Source: Sarcocystis neurona (Eukaryota > Apicomplexa > Conoidasida > Eucoccidiorida > Sarcocystidae). Taken from it: a stretch of DNA of 64,000 nt. The stretch is from NCBI GenBank assembly GCA_000727475.1, contig KL647288.1, positions 4,149,604 to 4,213,603 of the forward strand, read 5' to 3'. This document shows positions 33,481-45,800 of this stretch, piece by piece. Below the pieces are notes generated by a model. The model was not told the DNA's origin and did no database searches. It saw only the letters and a list, made by a program, of their open reading frames with translations. The position numbers and the translations under genes were made by a program. The number at the start of each line of letters is the position of its first letter. The first letter of the stretch is position 1.

Positions 33481-34659
33481 ACAACTCGCGTTTGTAATTA
33501 CATGCGGAGGTCCTGGACTGGTATAGCCACTAAGCTCGCAGAAACCCCCCCCGGACGGATAACTACGTGTACTACAAAAATCTCTCTTCTAGGACAAAGT
33601 AGCAGGTAAACGCCGACGCCACCAAAATTGTCAACATTTCATAGCTGCATGTATACATACAGGCGTTGCTACATATATATGTGTATGAAGATGCACCTTT
33701 ACATGGGTGCGGTTCTGCGCCGTAGGCACCTTGCAGCTGAAGTAACACTCCCGAAAGTATAATAGGCGAAAGACGTTGTGACCACTTCAAGATGCCGATA
33801 ATCGGTGGAATACCACTGCCGCAAACCGGCGAGAATACTGCCGTTCTGAGAATCTCAAAATGCAGGCCCTTGCGTCGCCCCTAGACCTACTGCCTTGGTT
33901 TTCGAAACCGACAAAGCAGGTGAGATTTCGACGCCAGGGCATGGTGATAAATTATATCCAGCTTTCCGGGTGTATTTCCTTATTTGACAGAAGGCGAGAT
34001 CAAATCCAGTTTTCTCAATTTATATGCTGTCACGCACATATGCGACAGGGAGTGTATCTACATATCTAACCATGTGTAGCATCTGTGGACGTGTACGAAT
34101 ATATGCAAGGGTATAGATGTCTATTAACAGTTGTGTGGCGATTGCGGCGTTTGGTATAGTTCCATATTTCCGTGATCAACGGGATGTTGCTACAGACGGC
34201 TTCAAGTATACCACTCCTCCCGCAGTGATACTTTAACACGCTCTACCCGTGTAACAGATGCAGAGACTATGGCCTGCGCAACTAGAATAAGCACCAAGCA
34301 TTACGTGAACAACATGCGTGTACACACATGCCTGTATCGATGTACGCGGTGAGCAGTGTAGTTTACCTTCTGCTTGCTGTTGTGACCGACTTCCGGCCAT
34401 TCGCAAGAATACTTGCAGGAGGCCCAGCTTTCATATGCGAAGTGTCCTTCTAAACATTATTACTACTATGACCGGAAGACCTCGCAGATAAGTTACGAAT
34501 GCCGGGGCTCACCCTGAAACATTGAAAAGACATTATGTAAAAATGTGAAAATGGTGTCGTAGAACGTTTGCCGTATAAACGTCTGCCTGCTCTCTACATG
34601 TGCACCTATGCTGATACGCATATATGTCTGTATAAGAAAAATGCGTACATCCACACACG

Positions 34660-34705
34660 TGTATACGCGTGTACATATATATATGTATATGTATCAGTCG
34701 AGTGA
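34660..34705. repeat. GTGTATAC/ATATAT microsatellite patch
   Basis: ACACGTGTATACGCGTGTAC followed by ATATATATATGTATATGTAT. It is an isolated copy of the microsatellite type abundant in the R segments. Confidence 0.7.
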
Positions 34706-36305
34706 TACCTGATGCATCTAATAAACGTGTATGCTTTCTTCACCTGGCACAGCAGGCCAATATCAACACTCGTATGAACCTCTTACATTTTCTGCACCTG
34801 TAGTCGTAGATAAACACTCGCTATTCAAAAAGTGTTCCCGAAACATCTGAGTCAAGAGGAAATGCGTGCCTGCACCCTTCCAGTCAAACTACGCAGGCCA
34901 CCCGTTTACGTCCTCTGTTCCTCCGTCCACCAGATGTATGATCCATCATGAGTAAAACCACGCAGAGCTCCTTACTCTATATTTCTCTCTCGGTGCTACG
35001 GCAAACGCTTTCAACGTTCATATTTGAATAGCATTCTATGAATACGTGGACGTGGTGTAAATAAGTACATATAAATGCTTGTGTATACGTATTTGTACTC
35101 CATTAGTTATTCGGTAGCTGCACAAAGCGGTGGCGCGGGGAAGTACCACCGCTTTCCCTGCATTACTTCTGAAGGTGGAGTAACAGGCAGTACAGAGGAG
35201 GAAAAGTATACAGCTCTCAACAATCCGTGCTGTTCTCGGCTGCCTAGGCCTTTTCTTGACTTACGCCTACTCACTACTTTCTATTGTCGGTAACAAAGCG
35301 TCCCACACAGCGTTGAACGCCGTGCCGGTGGGCATACACTTCTTTTGGCTTATCTTTGCTTTCACGGAAAAATGTTTTTCTAAGAAGCTGTCTTCTTAGA
35401 CAGTATTATTGCTCAGGTCGAAAACGCTGCACCTGTTTCCTCCCTGCGATATCACCAGTCTCTTTCGTCTCCTCAGCGTGTTTATGATCCTAAATGCCAT
35501 TCGCGCACAGTCGTCCCCTTTACTACCTCAACTTCATGTTTGTGTCTTGAAGTGATATTCTGACGCATACGTGGTATCACACACAACAGTTTGAGATTCC
35601 TCTCGTCCGCTCCTTCACGCCAACGCAAAAATGTCGTAGCGAGCTTACAGCAGCCACACGCTGGTTCAGTTCCTTGCTATTTATCGACTAACATCTTCTA
35701 GTTTGCAGTCCCTAGGAGTTTTCTTCATTGATTTACCGGCGTGTTAGGGATCTCCGTCTATCAGGTGAAAATATGTGTTGAAAAGTACTTATATGCATAT
35801 GTAGCATATAGACGCATATTCACGTGTATGCACACCCGCGTATTTACAGATTTGGATTGCCCACGCCCAAGTGTAGGGCTTCCGATTGCGGCGGTGTGCG
35901 TGTGCTTCACTCCGAGTAAAGACATACCAGGATTGTGCCTGTCAACGCTCTTCTCTAAGGAGGGAGCAAAGCTAATCCTCAGTACCTTCCCCTTGCCATT
36001 TTACAAATGTAAACATACATGTACGTACCGAAACGTGTACAGATACGTGCACAGATACCTGTGTACACGTAGACTGTACAAGTGTGTGCACAAGAGTAAT
36101 CTGTATGTATACACGCATATCCATAAAGCATACCTCACCTCTGAAAAATTCTATTTCCCGTAACATTACCATAAATTCGCGCGTGTGTGTTTTGTCTTTG
36201 CGGCTGTCTCTAGCGTTCGGTCATATCTGTATAGAACCACAAAGTTCTACGTGCATACATATATCTGAATCCATGTGTGCATATTTCAATCTGTGAGCAG
36301 ATTCG

Positions 36306-36650
36306 TTATAGTGATGTAGGCTTTGTCGTGTAGAGAAGTGTGCTGCTGTCCACTTTTTGTAGCGAGCACACACGCGTTGCTTTTTTAGAATGGCTGTAGA
36401 AACAGTCTTTCACTTCCACCCAAGAGGCTGCCTTCGCTACTTCTTGGATAAGTGTGAGTGGCTGGAAGAGCATGGCGAGACGGTAGGTGCTTTTTGGCAT
36501 TCGCCTTTCATAGGCGAAGTGACCCCTCTTCAAGAAGGCGACACCGACATATTGTGGTAGGCGCATCCAACGACTTTGGCTGTCTACTCTGAAAACGAGT
36601 GAAGGCCTGCCGCCCTGATCCTCATAGACGAATAAAGCAACACGTTTCAA
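36306..36650 (-). CDS. Unrecognised minus-strand ORF near the P/R boundary
   Basis: 114 codons with balanced composition, including ALFVYEDQGGRPSLVFRVDS and RLAMLFQPLTLIQEVAKAA. I see no signal peptide and cannot place it in a family. It could be one exon of a split gene, a decayed gene or a chance ORF; the antisense is not open over the same length. Confidence 0.22.
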   Translation of the reverse strand: MKRVALFVYEDQGGRPSLVFRVDSQSRWMRLPQYVGVAFLKRGHFAYERRMPKSTYRLAMLFQPLTLIQEVAKAASWVEVKDCFYSHSKKATRVCSLQKVDSSTLLYTTKPTSL

Positions 36651-38128
36651 ACACGCGTGCTATTACTTCGCTGTGCAAGTGTCTCCCGAGTAGAGAGCTA
36701 CGTCGTGTCTGTGTGTATTCGTCCTTTTTTTTCGTATTAAAGAAGATGACTACGCCGCACCAGTCCATCATAAATGAAGCGACTCAGACTTCAATACCCT
36801 AAACTTAGTACTGCAGGGAGTTTTTGAAGTAAGCTTCCGTCTCGTGGTGCCTTTTGCAAGAAGTAGTATGAGACAGCCAATCACACAGCGTACCCCTTAT
36901 CTGCATGCTCGTGCAGCTTGTCCTGCTGTTCCACACGCGACTCCTGTGTCTCAACGCATGCGGCAACAGCCGTCCATTCTTTTGCTGCGAATCCCTCCCC
37001 GTTGCCCTCTACGTTTGCACAGCGAAAACATCGGGTAGCAGGAATTCACTCTATGCACTCAATTTCTTTCTGTACCTATTTCTGCACCTTGTATCTGTAC
37101 ACGTAATTTGTACGCAGCGGCACGTTGACAATGGGAAAACTGGTTCCTTTCTGCACTGGACGTGTACAAAGTCACACAACCAGATGCAGTTTTTCGAGCA
37201 AATTTCTCTTTTTCCCGAGTATATGTCTACAGACGCCGTAGAGGCTGAAGCTGGAAACTCCTCCGCCTTTTGTCTTCCTGGATCGCTCTGCGGCATTCGT
37301 CGGGAAGACGTCTCTTGAAGAAAAATTTTCTGAGCGTCCGTGCGCCGGTTCCTTCGCTATCCCCCACACCATGTGCTAATAATTTACGTTCTGCATACGC
37401 GCCATTTCGCTCTGTCTGCCGGTACATGGGAGCACGTATTTTGACGTTTTCCGGTCGTCGAACGTGTCCACGTACGTAAGTACACGAACATATATATATA
37501 GATAGAGAGATGGATAGATAGATAGATACACACACGTTCCTACATATACTTGTGTTGACCTAAGTGTCCGTATACGGAGAAGAATGTCTACGCAATAGAA
37601 CGACTGCGCTCGGAGCCGTGCGGCTGCAGCCGTGTGGTAGCTTTTTCTCAGTATGAAGGACAAGTCAGCAATGGAGCGAGCACACGCGCGCCTGGGGAGC
37701 GCGACTCGTCACAAATAAAACTTAGAAGCAGAAAAATTTGTGTGTGTGCACGTTTACGCTTCAGAACTGCAGAGAGTGCCACAGAGAGAGTGGCTCTTGT
37801 GGGGTGATGCGGGACCGGTGAGTAGACACTCCACTTCGCAGAATATGAGGAAGAACCGGCAGTTTTGTCAGCCAACAAACTCCTGGAGGCGCGGCTCCGC
37901 GTCTGCTGCCTTTGTTCCTGGCCCTCGTCGCACAAACAGCGGCGTGTCTCCGTCCCGTCCTTTTTCGCCTTCCCCTCCTGTTCTGTTCAGATGCGTCTGT
38001 CTCGTGTTCCTGCACGCTGAAATCCTGCAATCTTCTTCGGTCTCTGCCTGACGCACGTGTCTTCCTTTTGCGACGCTGCGGCCACGCCGGCTGCTGACGC
38101 GGCAGCTCAAGTGGCACCTCCCCGGGTG
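36651..38128. other. P-to-R transition before the COG1 locus
   Basis: A GATAGATA/TATATA patch lies at 37,490-37,530. From about 37,700 GC content rises and CTG repeats begin near 38,130. A strong GTGAGT donor-like site at 37,818 could end a 5' untranslated exon of the plus-strand gene. A minus-strand ORF at 37868-38110 has mixed composition and no recognised family. Confidence 0.35.
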
Positions 38129-38683
38129 CTAATGCAGCCCGCCCTGCTGCTGGCACTGCTCCTCATGCCGCCGCTGCTGCTCTTCGCGCCGGTGCTGCTC
38201 CTCATGTCGCCGCTGCTCCTCTTTCCGTTGCTGCTCCTCAGGCTCCGGCTGCTTTTCAAGCTGCTGTTGCTGCTGGTGCCGCTGCTGCTGCTTCAGATCT
38301 GTATGTGGCGCGTGATGTGCCGGGTAGACTTGCGCATGCTGGACCAGGCCTGTCGCTTGTGGCTGGGAGGAGCCGTATCTGTCTCCCTGATTATCATTCC
38401 TCCGCTTCTTTCTCGGGAGTCTGCTGCTGCTACTGTTTCCAAATGATGGCTTTGCAAACTTCCACCGTTTCTCCCTGCTGAGGGCTTCTGAGGGGGCTGG
38501 CCATCTGCTGCTGCCACTGGTGCGAGAGTGAAGGAGACGACCCTGAGGCGCAGCTCGTCCTTGTGGCTGCTGTGCTAGTGCTTTCGCAGTCCTGCTGGTG
38601 TTCTTGCTGCTGCTGTGCCCCTGCGGCTGCGCTTGCTCTTGCTGCTGCAGCTCGTAGCATGCGCTGCTCCTGCTGCTACGCAA
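38129..38683 (-). CDS. Possible Gln-rich protein gene, head-to-head with COG1
   Basis: A 184-codon minus-strand ORF starting near 38683. After a short Gln-rich start it has unique, basic sequence (EALSREKRWKFAKPSFGNSS, then SSRLPRKKRRNDNQGDRYGS). It ends in Gln/Glu/Arg/His repeats (RRHEEQHRREEQQRRHEEQ). The unique central part and the in-frame stop suggest more than a repeat artefact, but no domain was recognised and CAG-rich DNA favours open frames. It may be one exon of a longer minus-strand gene. Confidence 0.33.
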   Translation of the reverse strand: MRSSRSSACYELQQQEQAQPQGHSSSKNTSRTAKALAQQPQGRAAPQGRLLHSRTSGSSRWPAPSEALSREKRWKFAKPSFGNSSSSRLPRKKRRNDNQGDRYGSSQPQATGLVQHAQVYPAHHAPHTDLKQQQRHQQQQQLEKQPEPEEQQRKEEQRRHEEQHRREEQQRRHEEQCQQQGGLH

Positions 38684-38920
38684 CTGCTGCTACGCTGCCG
38701 CCACCACCGCTGCCGTGGAGCACATGCAGGCCAGGCATACTGCGCTGTTTTGGTGGCTGCTGCTTTGTAGCGTTGCTGCTGCAGCGCATGCATGGCCGTG
38801 TTGAGACACGCACGCATTTGTGTTGCTTCGGCTGCACTGCTGCTGTTGGTGGTGTGTGCGTGTCTTTCTGTTGCAAAGATATAGATAGAAGGGTCTACCC
38901 TGGCATTCCACAAGGACGTG
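38684..38920. promoter_or_regulatory. Candidate divergent promoter between the Gln-rich ORF and COG1
   Basis: About 240 bp between two divergently read ORFs, CTG-rich in its first half. The last 60 bp contain AAAGATATAGATAGAAGGGT, leading to the COG1 ATG. No defined motif was recognised. Confidence 0.3.
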
Positions 38921-41900
38921 ATGCGCGGCAGTATGACGGCCCCACAAAAAACGTCTTTCCTGGACACGCTTTTCTCGTCTCCTGAAGGTGCTGCTGCTGT
39001 AGCAGCGGCAGCTGCTGCTGCGTGTACGCGTGCGGCGGCAGCGAGGACAGCCCAGCGCAGCAAGACCCAGCAGCAGAAGGACGGCTTCTTCTCTGCGACC
39101 GAGAAGCAGTCCCAGCAGCAAGAAGGAACGGCGGAATGGCCCGCCGACAGCAGAAGAGGGCCTCAAGCAGATGCTGGCGACGTCGCTGCTGCTGCTGCTG
39201 CAGTGGCTGCACGCGATGGTGCCGCAGTCGCAGGCGGCGTCGTGGGGCAGGCGCAGCAAGTCCTGAGTTTTTTGACAATGCAACAGGCACACAGGAAAGA
39301 AGAGCTGCGTTCTCTGATAAGTAAGCGGCTGCTGTCTTTCCTGCATTCCACCGAGTATCTCAGCCGCATGAGTGCTGCTGCTGACGCCCTCCGTCTCCAC
39401 ACGGAAGCGATGCAGACCACGTTGCAGCAGCTGCACGGGCTGTACGTCCACCCCAGCGAGCCGCCCCAAAAGGAGCCAGTGGGGCTGCCCAGCGCAGAAG
39501 CACTTGGCACCTGGCAAGATGCGCAGCAACAGCAAGACGACGACGACAAGAAGGAGGAGGAGGAGGAAGAGGGAGTGGTGCTTCAGCAGCAGGAGAGACG
39601 CGGCGTACAAAAATACATGCAGCGGCCGCTTGCTCTCGTGTCCTCAGCAGCTGATGGAGAAGGGCAGCAGCGATGGCAGACGTTCTTTGCCTTTCCCCTC
39701 CTTTCAACTGCGTCTGCGCGAACTGCTGCTTGTGCTGCACCAGTTCCTGCTGCTCCTTTTGATGAGGGGGGGTCTTTGGCCTGCGACGCAGCACCGCTCT
39801 TTTTTTCCGAAGACTTGCCGCTGCTGCAGGCCACGCCGCTGGACACGTGGACGGGCGTTGCAACAGACAGACGCGCAAGAAGCACCGGTAGCGTGCGTCT
39901 GCATCAACAGCTGCTGGAGCAACAGCAGCAGCAGTGGCCTTCGCAGGAGCAGCAGCAGCAGCAGAACAGTGGAGAGCAACTAGCAGCAGACGGCGCGTCT
40001 CTCTTGCGAAGGCAAAACTTCCGCTGTCCCCCGTTCCCGACAATTGCAGCAAGCGAGTTTCTGTCGGTTCCGGTGCTGACGCCTGAGGTAGCCACGCCCT
40101 GCGCACCAGGACCTGCTGCTGCGCGTGCTGCTGCTGCTGCTACGGCCGTCTGTCTCGTTGGTACTACTGGCAAAGAAACTGCGGTGTTGCAGGGGCTTCA
40201 GGAGCTGCTGCTGCTGAGTTCAACATTTTGGAAGGAGATTCAGAGAACCTGTTTTCTTGCTGCGCTTCGGCTGCTGCTGATTGATGCTCCGCGGCAGCAA
40301 CATTTGCTGTCGCTGCTGCTGTCGAGACAGCGGCCCCCCGTCGCTGCCGCACGCGCCGTTGCTGCTGGGCGTGCTGGAGGCACAGCGCCTTCGGCAGCCT
40401 CGCACTCTTCAACACAGGCGCGCGAGAAGGGAAAAGAGGAGAAGGGGCAGCAGCAGCGACAGCAGCGACGTCAGCCGCAGGAGGCCGCACGCGAAGCAGG
40501 CCGGGCGGAGTTCACAGGAGGAGTAGTGAGTCGTCGAGATTGCATCGCCATCGCGAGCCATGCAGAAGAAGAAACTGCAGCGCTGCTGGGGTTGCTCCAG
40601 ACGTACAGCCTGCAGTGCCTCTCTGCGCCGCTGCTGAGCTGCAGTGCTGCCGTGCATGCGGCTGCCGCTGTGTTGCTGCTGCAGGTCCAGCGGCTTGAAG
40701 CAGGCCACCTGCAGGCCGAAGCACGGGCAGGAGCTGTCGCAGGGGCGAACACAGGAGGAGGAGAAGAAGAAGCAGCGGCAACAGGAAGGGAGAAGGTGGA
40801 AGAGGAAGATCATAGCGCGAGCGTCGCTGATAGACGCGGTGCGGCTACCGAAGCTGCCGTGTCAGCAGCACCAGGCGACGACACCACCGCAGAGGGAAGC
40901 CAGCACGCAGCTTCGTCAATAGCAGGCACCGGGACTGCAGCTGCAGCCGCCGCAGCACGAGCCGCAGAAGCCGCCGCTGCAGCAGGTGCAGGCGGCTGTG
41001 CTGCTGGAATGGCAGACGTGGCAGCGGAAGCAGCCGTAGCAGGCGCGGAAGAAGAAGCAGCAGCGGGAACGACAGCGTTGGGGAAGTGGCTGCTGGAGTC
41101 GTATTTCGGCTGCAGAGAAGCAGCGCTGCGGCGGCTTCTGGAGGGCAGCAGCGGCGGTCGCACCGCAGCGCACGCACCGGCAGACGTAGAGCGATGGCCC
41201 CAGCATGTTCCGGCTGCAGGGTCTTCCGAGCGGCCTGACAGTGCGGTCTTCTCAGCAGCAGCTACAGCGTTTTCAGAGCTGCGTAGACCCCACCTATGTC
41301 CCGGCTGTCGGCAACGCAGAGAGCGAGTCGGCCGCTCCGCAGGTGGCCGCTCCGCAGGTGGCCGCACTGCAGGTGGCGTCGCTGCTGCCGCTGCTGCTGC
41401 GGACGCCGGGAGAACAGGGGCAGCAACGGCAGAAGTGCAGGAGGGAAGCGAGACCGACAGAAAGTGCGTTTGTGCGCGCGTGGTGCGTTTATTGTACGCC
41501 TTTGAAGCTTCTATTGCTGCGGCGTGGACTGTGTGCTCACGTGTGAAGAAGCAGCAGCAGCTTCCGGCCTCCCCCGCTGCCGCTGTCGACGGTGGACTGC
41601 AGCACCAGCAGCAGACCTTTGCATATGTGGTGGCCCCTGCTCAAGCCGCAGAGGTGCCTCTAGCGCAGCTGCCAGCTGTCGCGCAAGGAGCATCACGTCT
41701 ATGCCGGACAGAGGGAGAAGTAGCAGCTGCCGCAGCAGGGACGGCGACGCCAGTCCTGCACTCCAAGTGGGTAACAGAAGCAGTTGCTAGGGGAGCAGAG
41801 CTCCCCAGCTCAGCAGTAGCAGCAGCAGGAAGTCGAGAAGAAGAAAAAGCTGGGGGAGGAGAGCGACTACAGTGCGCAGACGCAGCAGGAGAAGCAGCGC

Positions 41901-42853
41901 TGCCGGATGCAACAAGAGAAGCAACGGCACCACCAACAGCAGCAGTGACAAGAGGCGAAGCAACAACGTCCTCAGCAGAAGCAGGATCCGACGAGGCAGG
42001 AGGGCTAGGACAGTTTCCAGCAAAGGCAGATGAAGAAGAAGCCAAATTTCTTTTGCCGACGGTGGCGTCTATGTGGCTGCTAGGTGGGGTATCGCCTGGA
42101 CGCTCCATCTCTCACCCTGCAACAGCAGCAGCAGGACAGATGCGTGCGTCGGCACCACACGGGGGTCGCAATAAGAGCACAAGCAGCGGGGGAGAAGGAA
42201 GAAAGACGCGACAGAAGCAGCGCAGCCTGAGCCTGGGTGCGGCTGGCGATAGGACGAAGGCAGAGGAGACGGATGAGGCAGCCTCAGGCCTGCACTCTGG
42301 ACACTTTGGGGCAGTTGCGAAGGTGCTGCAGCAGCAGCAGTGGAAGCGACGTCAGAAGGAACAGCAGGAAGTGCTGCAGGGACGTGCATTGCAGCAACAA
42401 CGAAAGTTCCTGCAGCAGCAGCGGGAGGACGTGGACCGCCTGCTGCAGTTGGCAGAGATGGCCCTGCTTTCGCTCGTGCTACGAAGGAGGAGGAGAGGGA
42501 AGAAGCGGTCGCAGCGGCCTGTCGATGGTGCCGCGTGCAGCAGCACCAGCCACAGTGAAGACGTGTGGAGCACTCAGCGGAAAGGCGAAGAAGAAGAACA
42601 GGAAGAAGCAGAAGAGAAGCAGGCCCGACCGACAGAAGAAGCAGGCGACGATGAAGGGGCGAGAACATTTGCAGGGCAGACAAAGAGGACGCTGGACGAT
42701 GAAGAGGAGAAAAGTATTCTTCAGCGCCGATGCGAAGCGTACTGGGAGGTGTGGTTCCCGCTGGTGCTGCAGGGCATTGACCAGCTGCTAGACGCGCAGC
42801 GCAGAAGCGGCGTGCTCTGCAGCTGCTACGATGTGTATTGTCTGTGGATCGAG
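38921..42853 (+). CDS. COG1: COG1 exon 1
   Basis: 1,311 codons from ATG 38921 (a second in-frame ATG at 38933). It holds the conserved N-terminal coil (LSFLTMQQAHRKEELRSLIS), then Gln/Ala and acidic repeats separating short unique blocks, such as NFRCPPFPTIAASEFLSVPV, LLLSSTFWKEIQRTCFLAAL and LQTYSLQCLSAPLLSCSAAV. The last segment before donor GTAAGC (42854) is SCYDVYCLWIE. In-frame triplet repeats do not break the frame anywhere. Confidence 0.75.
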
Positions 42854-45800
42854 GTAAGCGGCCGTGCTGCTCTTTTTTCTGCTCCTTCCTGCTGCCGTGC
42901 CGCTGCTCCTGTTTCCTCCTGCTGCTTATTAGCGGCGGCCACGCGCGACGTCAGGCCGCTACTGACGGGACTGCTGCTGCTGCTTCTTCACAGCGACTGC
43001 TCACCGGAGAAGTATCCTCTGCAGCGCGCCCCCGACGATTTCTCGTGCTGTTTCTGCTGCAGCGCCTCTTGCTCGTTGCTGCTGTGCTGCGGTGCCGCTG
43101 CTGCGGCTCTCGTTTTTTCGCTGGCACAGCTGCTGCTGGGGCTGCGCGGGAGTGACCACAACCTGCTGCTCGTGCTGCTCGCAGTTGTCGGGTGCTGCCT
43201 TTTGCTTTCTGCTGCTGCTGAGGCTGGGGTGGAAACTTGTTGCCGCTGCTGCGTGTGTACCGTTTCTACTGGCCCCTCAACACTGCCAGATGGCAGCAAG
43301 TGGGGCCTCTGGTGCTACTCTTTGGTGCTGCTGCTTGGGTACTTAGCCGCTGCTGAGGTCGTCGTGCGCTCCGACTGTGGCGTCTTGCTGCTGCTTGCCG
43401 CTCCTGCTCGCGTTTGCTGCCGGTGCTGCCTGCTGCTGCCTGCCGTCCTCGGGCTCGTAGACTGGAGCAGCGTGTCACACGGAGGAAGACGTACAGCAGC
43501 AGCAGAGTAGGGAGCAGCAGCTGCAGCAGGGAAGGGAACAGTAGCTGCAGCAGGAAAAGCGGCGGGAAGTGGCTGTAGAGCACCTCCAGCGACAGCGTCC
43601 TTAGTCGTCCTGCACGCAGGTGAACTAGGACCGGCAGCGTCTGTATCGCCCGTACGATAATATGCAGCCGCAGCAGTAACCATCGAGCAGCAGCAGCAGC
43701 AACCCTCGAGCAGCAGCAACCCTGGAGCAGCAGCAGCAGCAGCAACAGCAAAAACGAAGGCGGGGTGACTGCGTGTCAGTGCGTGGCGAAAGCGCAGAAC
43801 TTTCCCGTGTGAGGCAGCAGCTGCAGAAGCACAAGCGCGTAAGAAGCAGCAGCTGCTGCTGCAACAGCAAGTGTCCGAACTGCACCCTGCCAACGACCAG
43901 CAGCCGCTCCATGTTCCTTAGTTGCAAACGAAGCAGCAGCTGCAGCAACCCTGCCGTCGTCCTTCTGCGGAGAAGTAGAAGCGACAGGCCAGCAAAGGCA
44001 GGTGCAGAAGAAGTTGCGGAGGAAGAGCAGAAGCATCGCGTTGCCAGTGGAAGGGCATGTATGTGTGTGTGTGTGTGTGTGCGCATGGACTGGGACACAC
44101 AAAATAGCAGCAGCAGCAGCAGCAGGAAAATTCGTAGGAGAGGAGAGGGTGACGGAGCATCCGCAGAAGGAGAAGAACTGAAGCAGAGATTTGTCTTCCT
44201 GTCTGTTTCCTCCTGCAGATAACACGGCGACTCAGCGGACTGCGGTGCGCAGCTCGCTTCGTCAAAGAGGCACTGCCGCTGCTGCTGCTGCAGCCTTCGA
44301 CGGACGAAACCAGCGCCTCGAGCAAGCGAGGAGTCAGGCAGGAGGATGAACAGCAGCAGCAGGACATGCACCAGCTGCTTCGAACAAGTCTGTTAACTAG
44401 CGCTACAGACGCAGAAGTTGATACGATAGTAAAGCCGCTGCATTTCTACTGGACGTGTAAACCAAGATTCTGCTGCTCTTCGTCTGTTCGTGGGCACCTT
44501 GTGCCATTTGCAACAGACAGAAACGCTGCCAGCGCTGCTGAGTCTGCTACTGTTGCTGCGTTCTGTGCTGCTGCTGCTGCTCCTCTTGCTTCTCCGCCAG
44601 CTACTGCGACTGCGCCTGTCGGTGCGGCTGCTGCAGCTCGCCAAGCTGCACCGGCGGTACATCCCTGTAGACCGCAGTCTGTCGAGCTGCAGGAACAGCA
44701 GCAGCGACCGCAGCAGCAGCAGCGACATGGGGACCAGCAGCAGGAGGGACTCGAAAATATTAACGAGCCTCTGGTTTTCTTCATACCTCGACTGGCTATA
44801 AAGCAGCTCCTGCAGCGCACTTGTTTAAGACTGCTGCAGCAGCAAGTCCGCCAGCAACGGCGCATGCTCTGGGCAGCAGGTACACGTGTTCTGCATCCGT
44901 CAAACTTTCATAGGTGTCTACCACCGCTCTGTAAACCACTGTTCAAATCCTTGTACATATACATATACACGTATGCACACGTATGTGTCTGTGATTACGT
45001 CTACGTGCACACACCCGTATACGTGTCCGTCTCTCTGTCTCTCTGTATTCATATGTATAAATTCATGTATGTACGTGTATGTAAATATGCTATATTTATA
45101 AATGCATATATGTATACGTATATGTGTGTGTGCACACGTATACCTGGCGTCATTGTCTGTCCGTGTGCGTACCTGTGTATATCTCCGTGCGAGTCTCACT
45201 CTCTCTATATACACATACATGCATGTATTTACACACCTGTATTCCCCCGCCATAATCCCCTCTATATGTAGCTGCGCGAGTCACCTGTATTCTTCGCTCT
45301 CTGCGGCTCTTCGTGTACACACGTCGCAGTCTCTGTTGCTTCACAGCTGCTTCTTCGACCTCTCCGCTCCACACGGAGGACGAACGCGTGAGGCGGTGGT
45401 GCTGCCGTCCCCATCTGCAGCCACATCGCTGCCACGTGATGACGCAGTTTCGGCCGCGTGGAGAGGGAGACCCCTGCTGTTTGCTGATGGCCGGGAGAAG
45501 GTCTGCCTCTCGCGTGCCGCTTCTACAACTCGCGCGACGCTCTGCTGCATTGGGAGACCGCCGTGGGGATGCACACACACCTGTCTGTGTATTACCCTCA
45601 CACGTAGAGATATGTATGCTTACATGTGTATACGTCTGTATCTATCTGTGGACGTCCACGTGTATATATATATGTGTGTATTACCCTGTGTGTGTATTAC
45701 CTTTACATGTGGATAGATAGATGTTTACATGTATATAGGTGTGTGTATGTATCTATTTGTGGACGTCCACGTATGTATACATACATACGTGTGTACATTC

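Larger units (their letters stand above)
25320..36305. other. Long P-segment interval without a convincing gene
   Basis: About 11 kb of repeat-poor DNA in which both strands have short, mutually overlapping ORFs (below about 140 codons). AT microsatellite patches occur at about 33,450-33,480 (a near-palindromic TATATA block) and 34,660-34,700. A minus-strand ORF at 31156-31452 (98 codons) has protein-like composition but no recognised family. No tRNA, rRNA or mobile-element coding sequence was recognised. Confidence 0.45.

Noticed and set aside
43625..44371. 248-codon minus-strand ORF
   Set aside because: Antisense of COG1 intron 1 CAG repeats and exon 2. No start context or domain.
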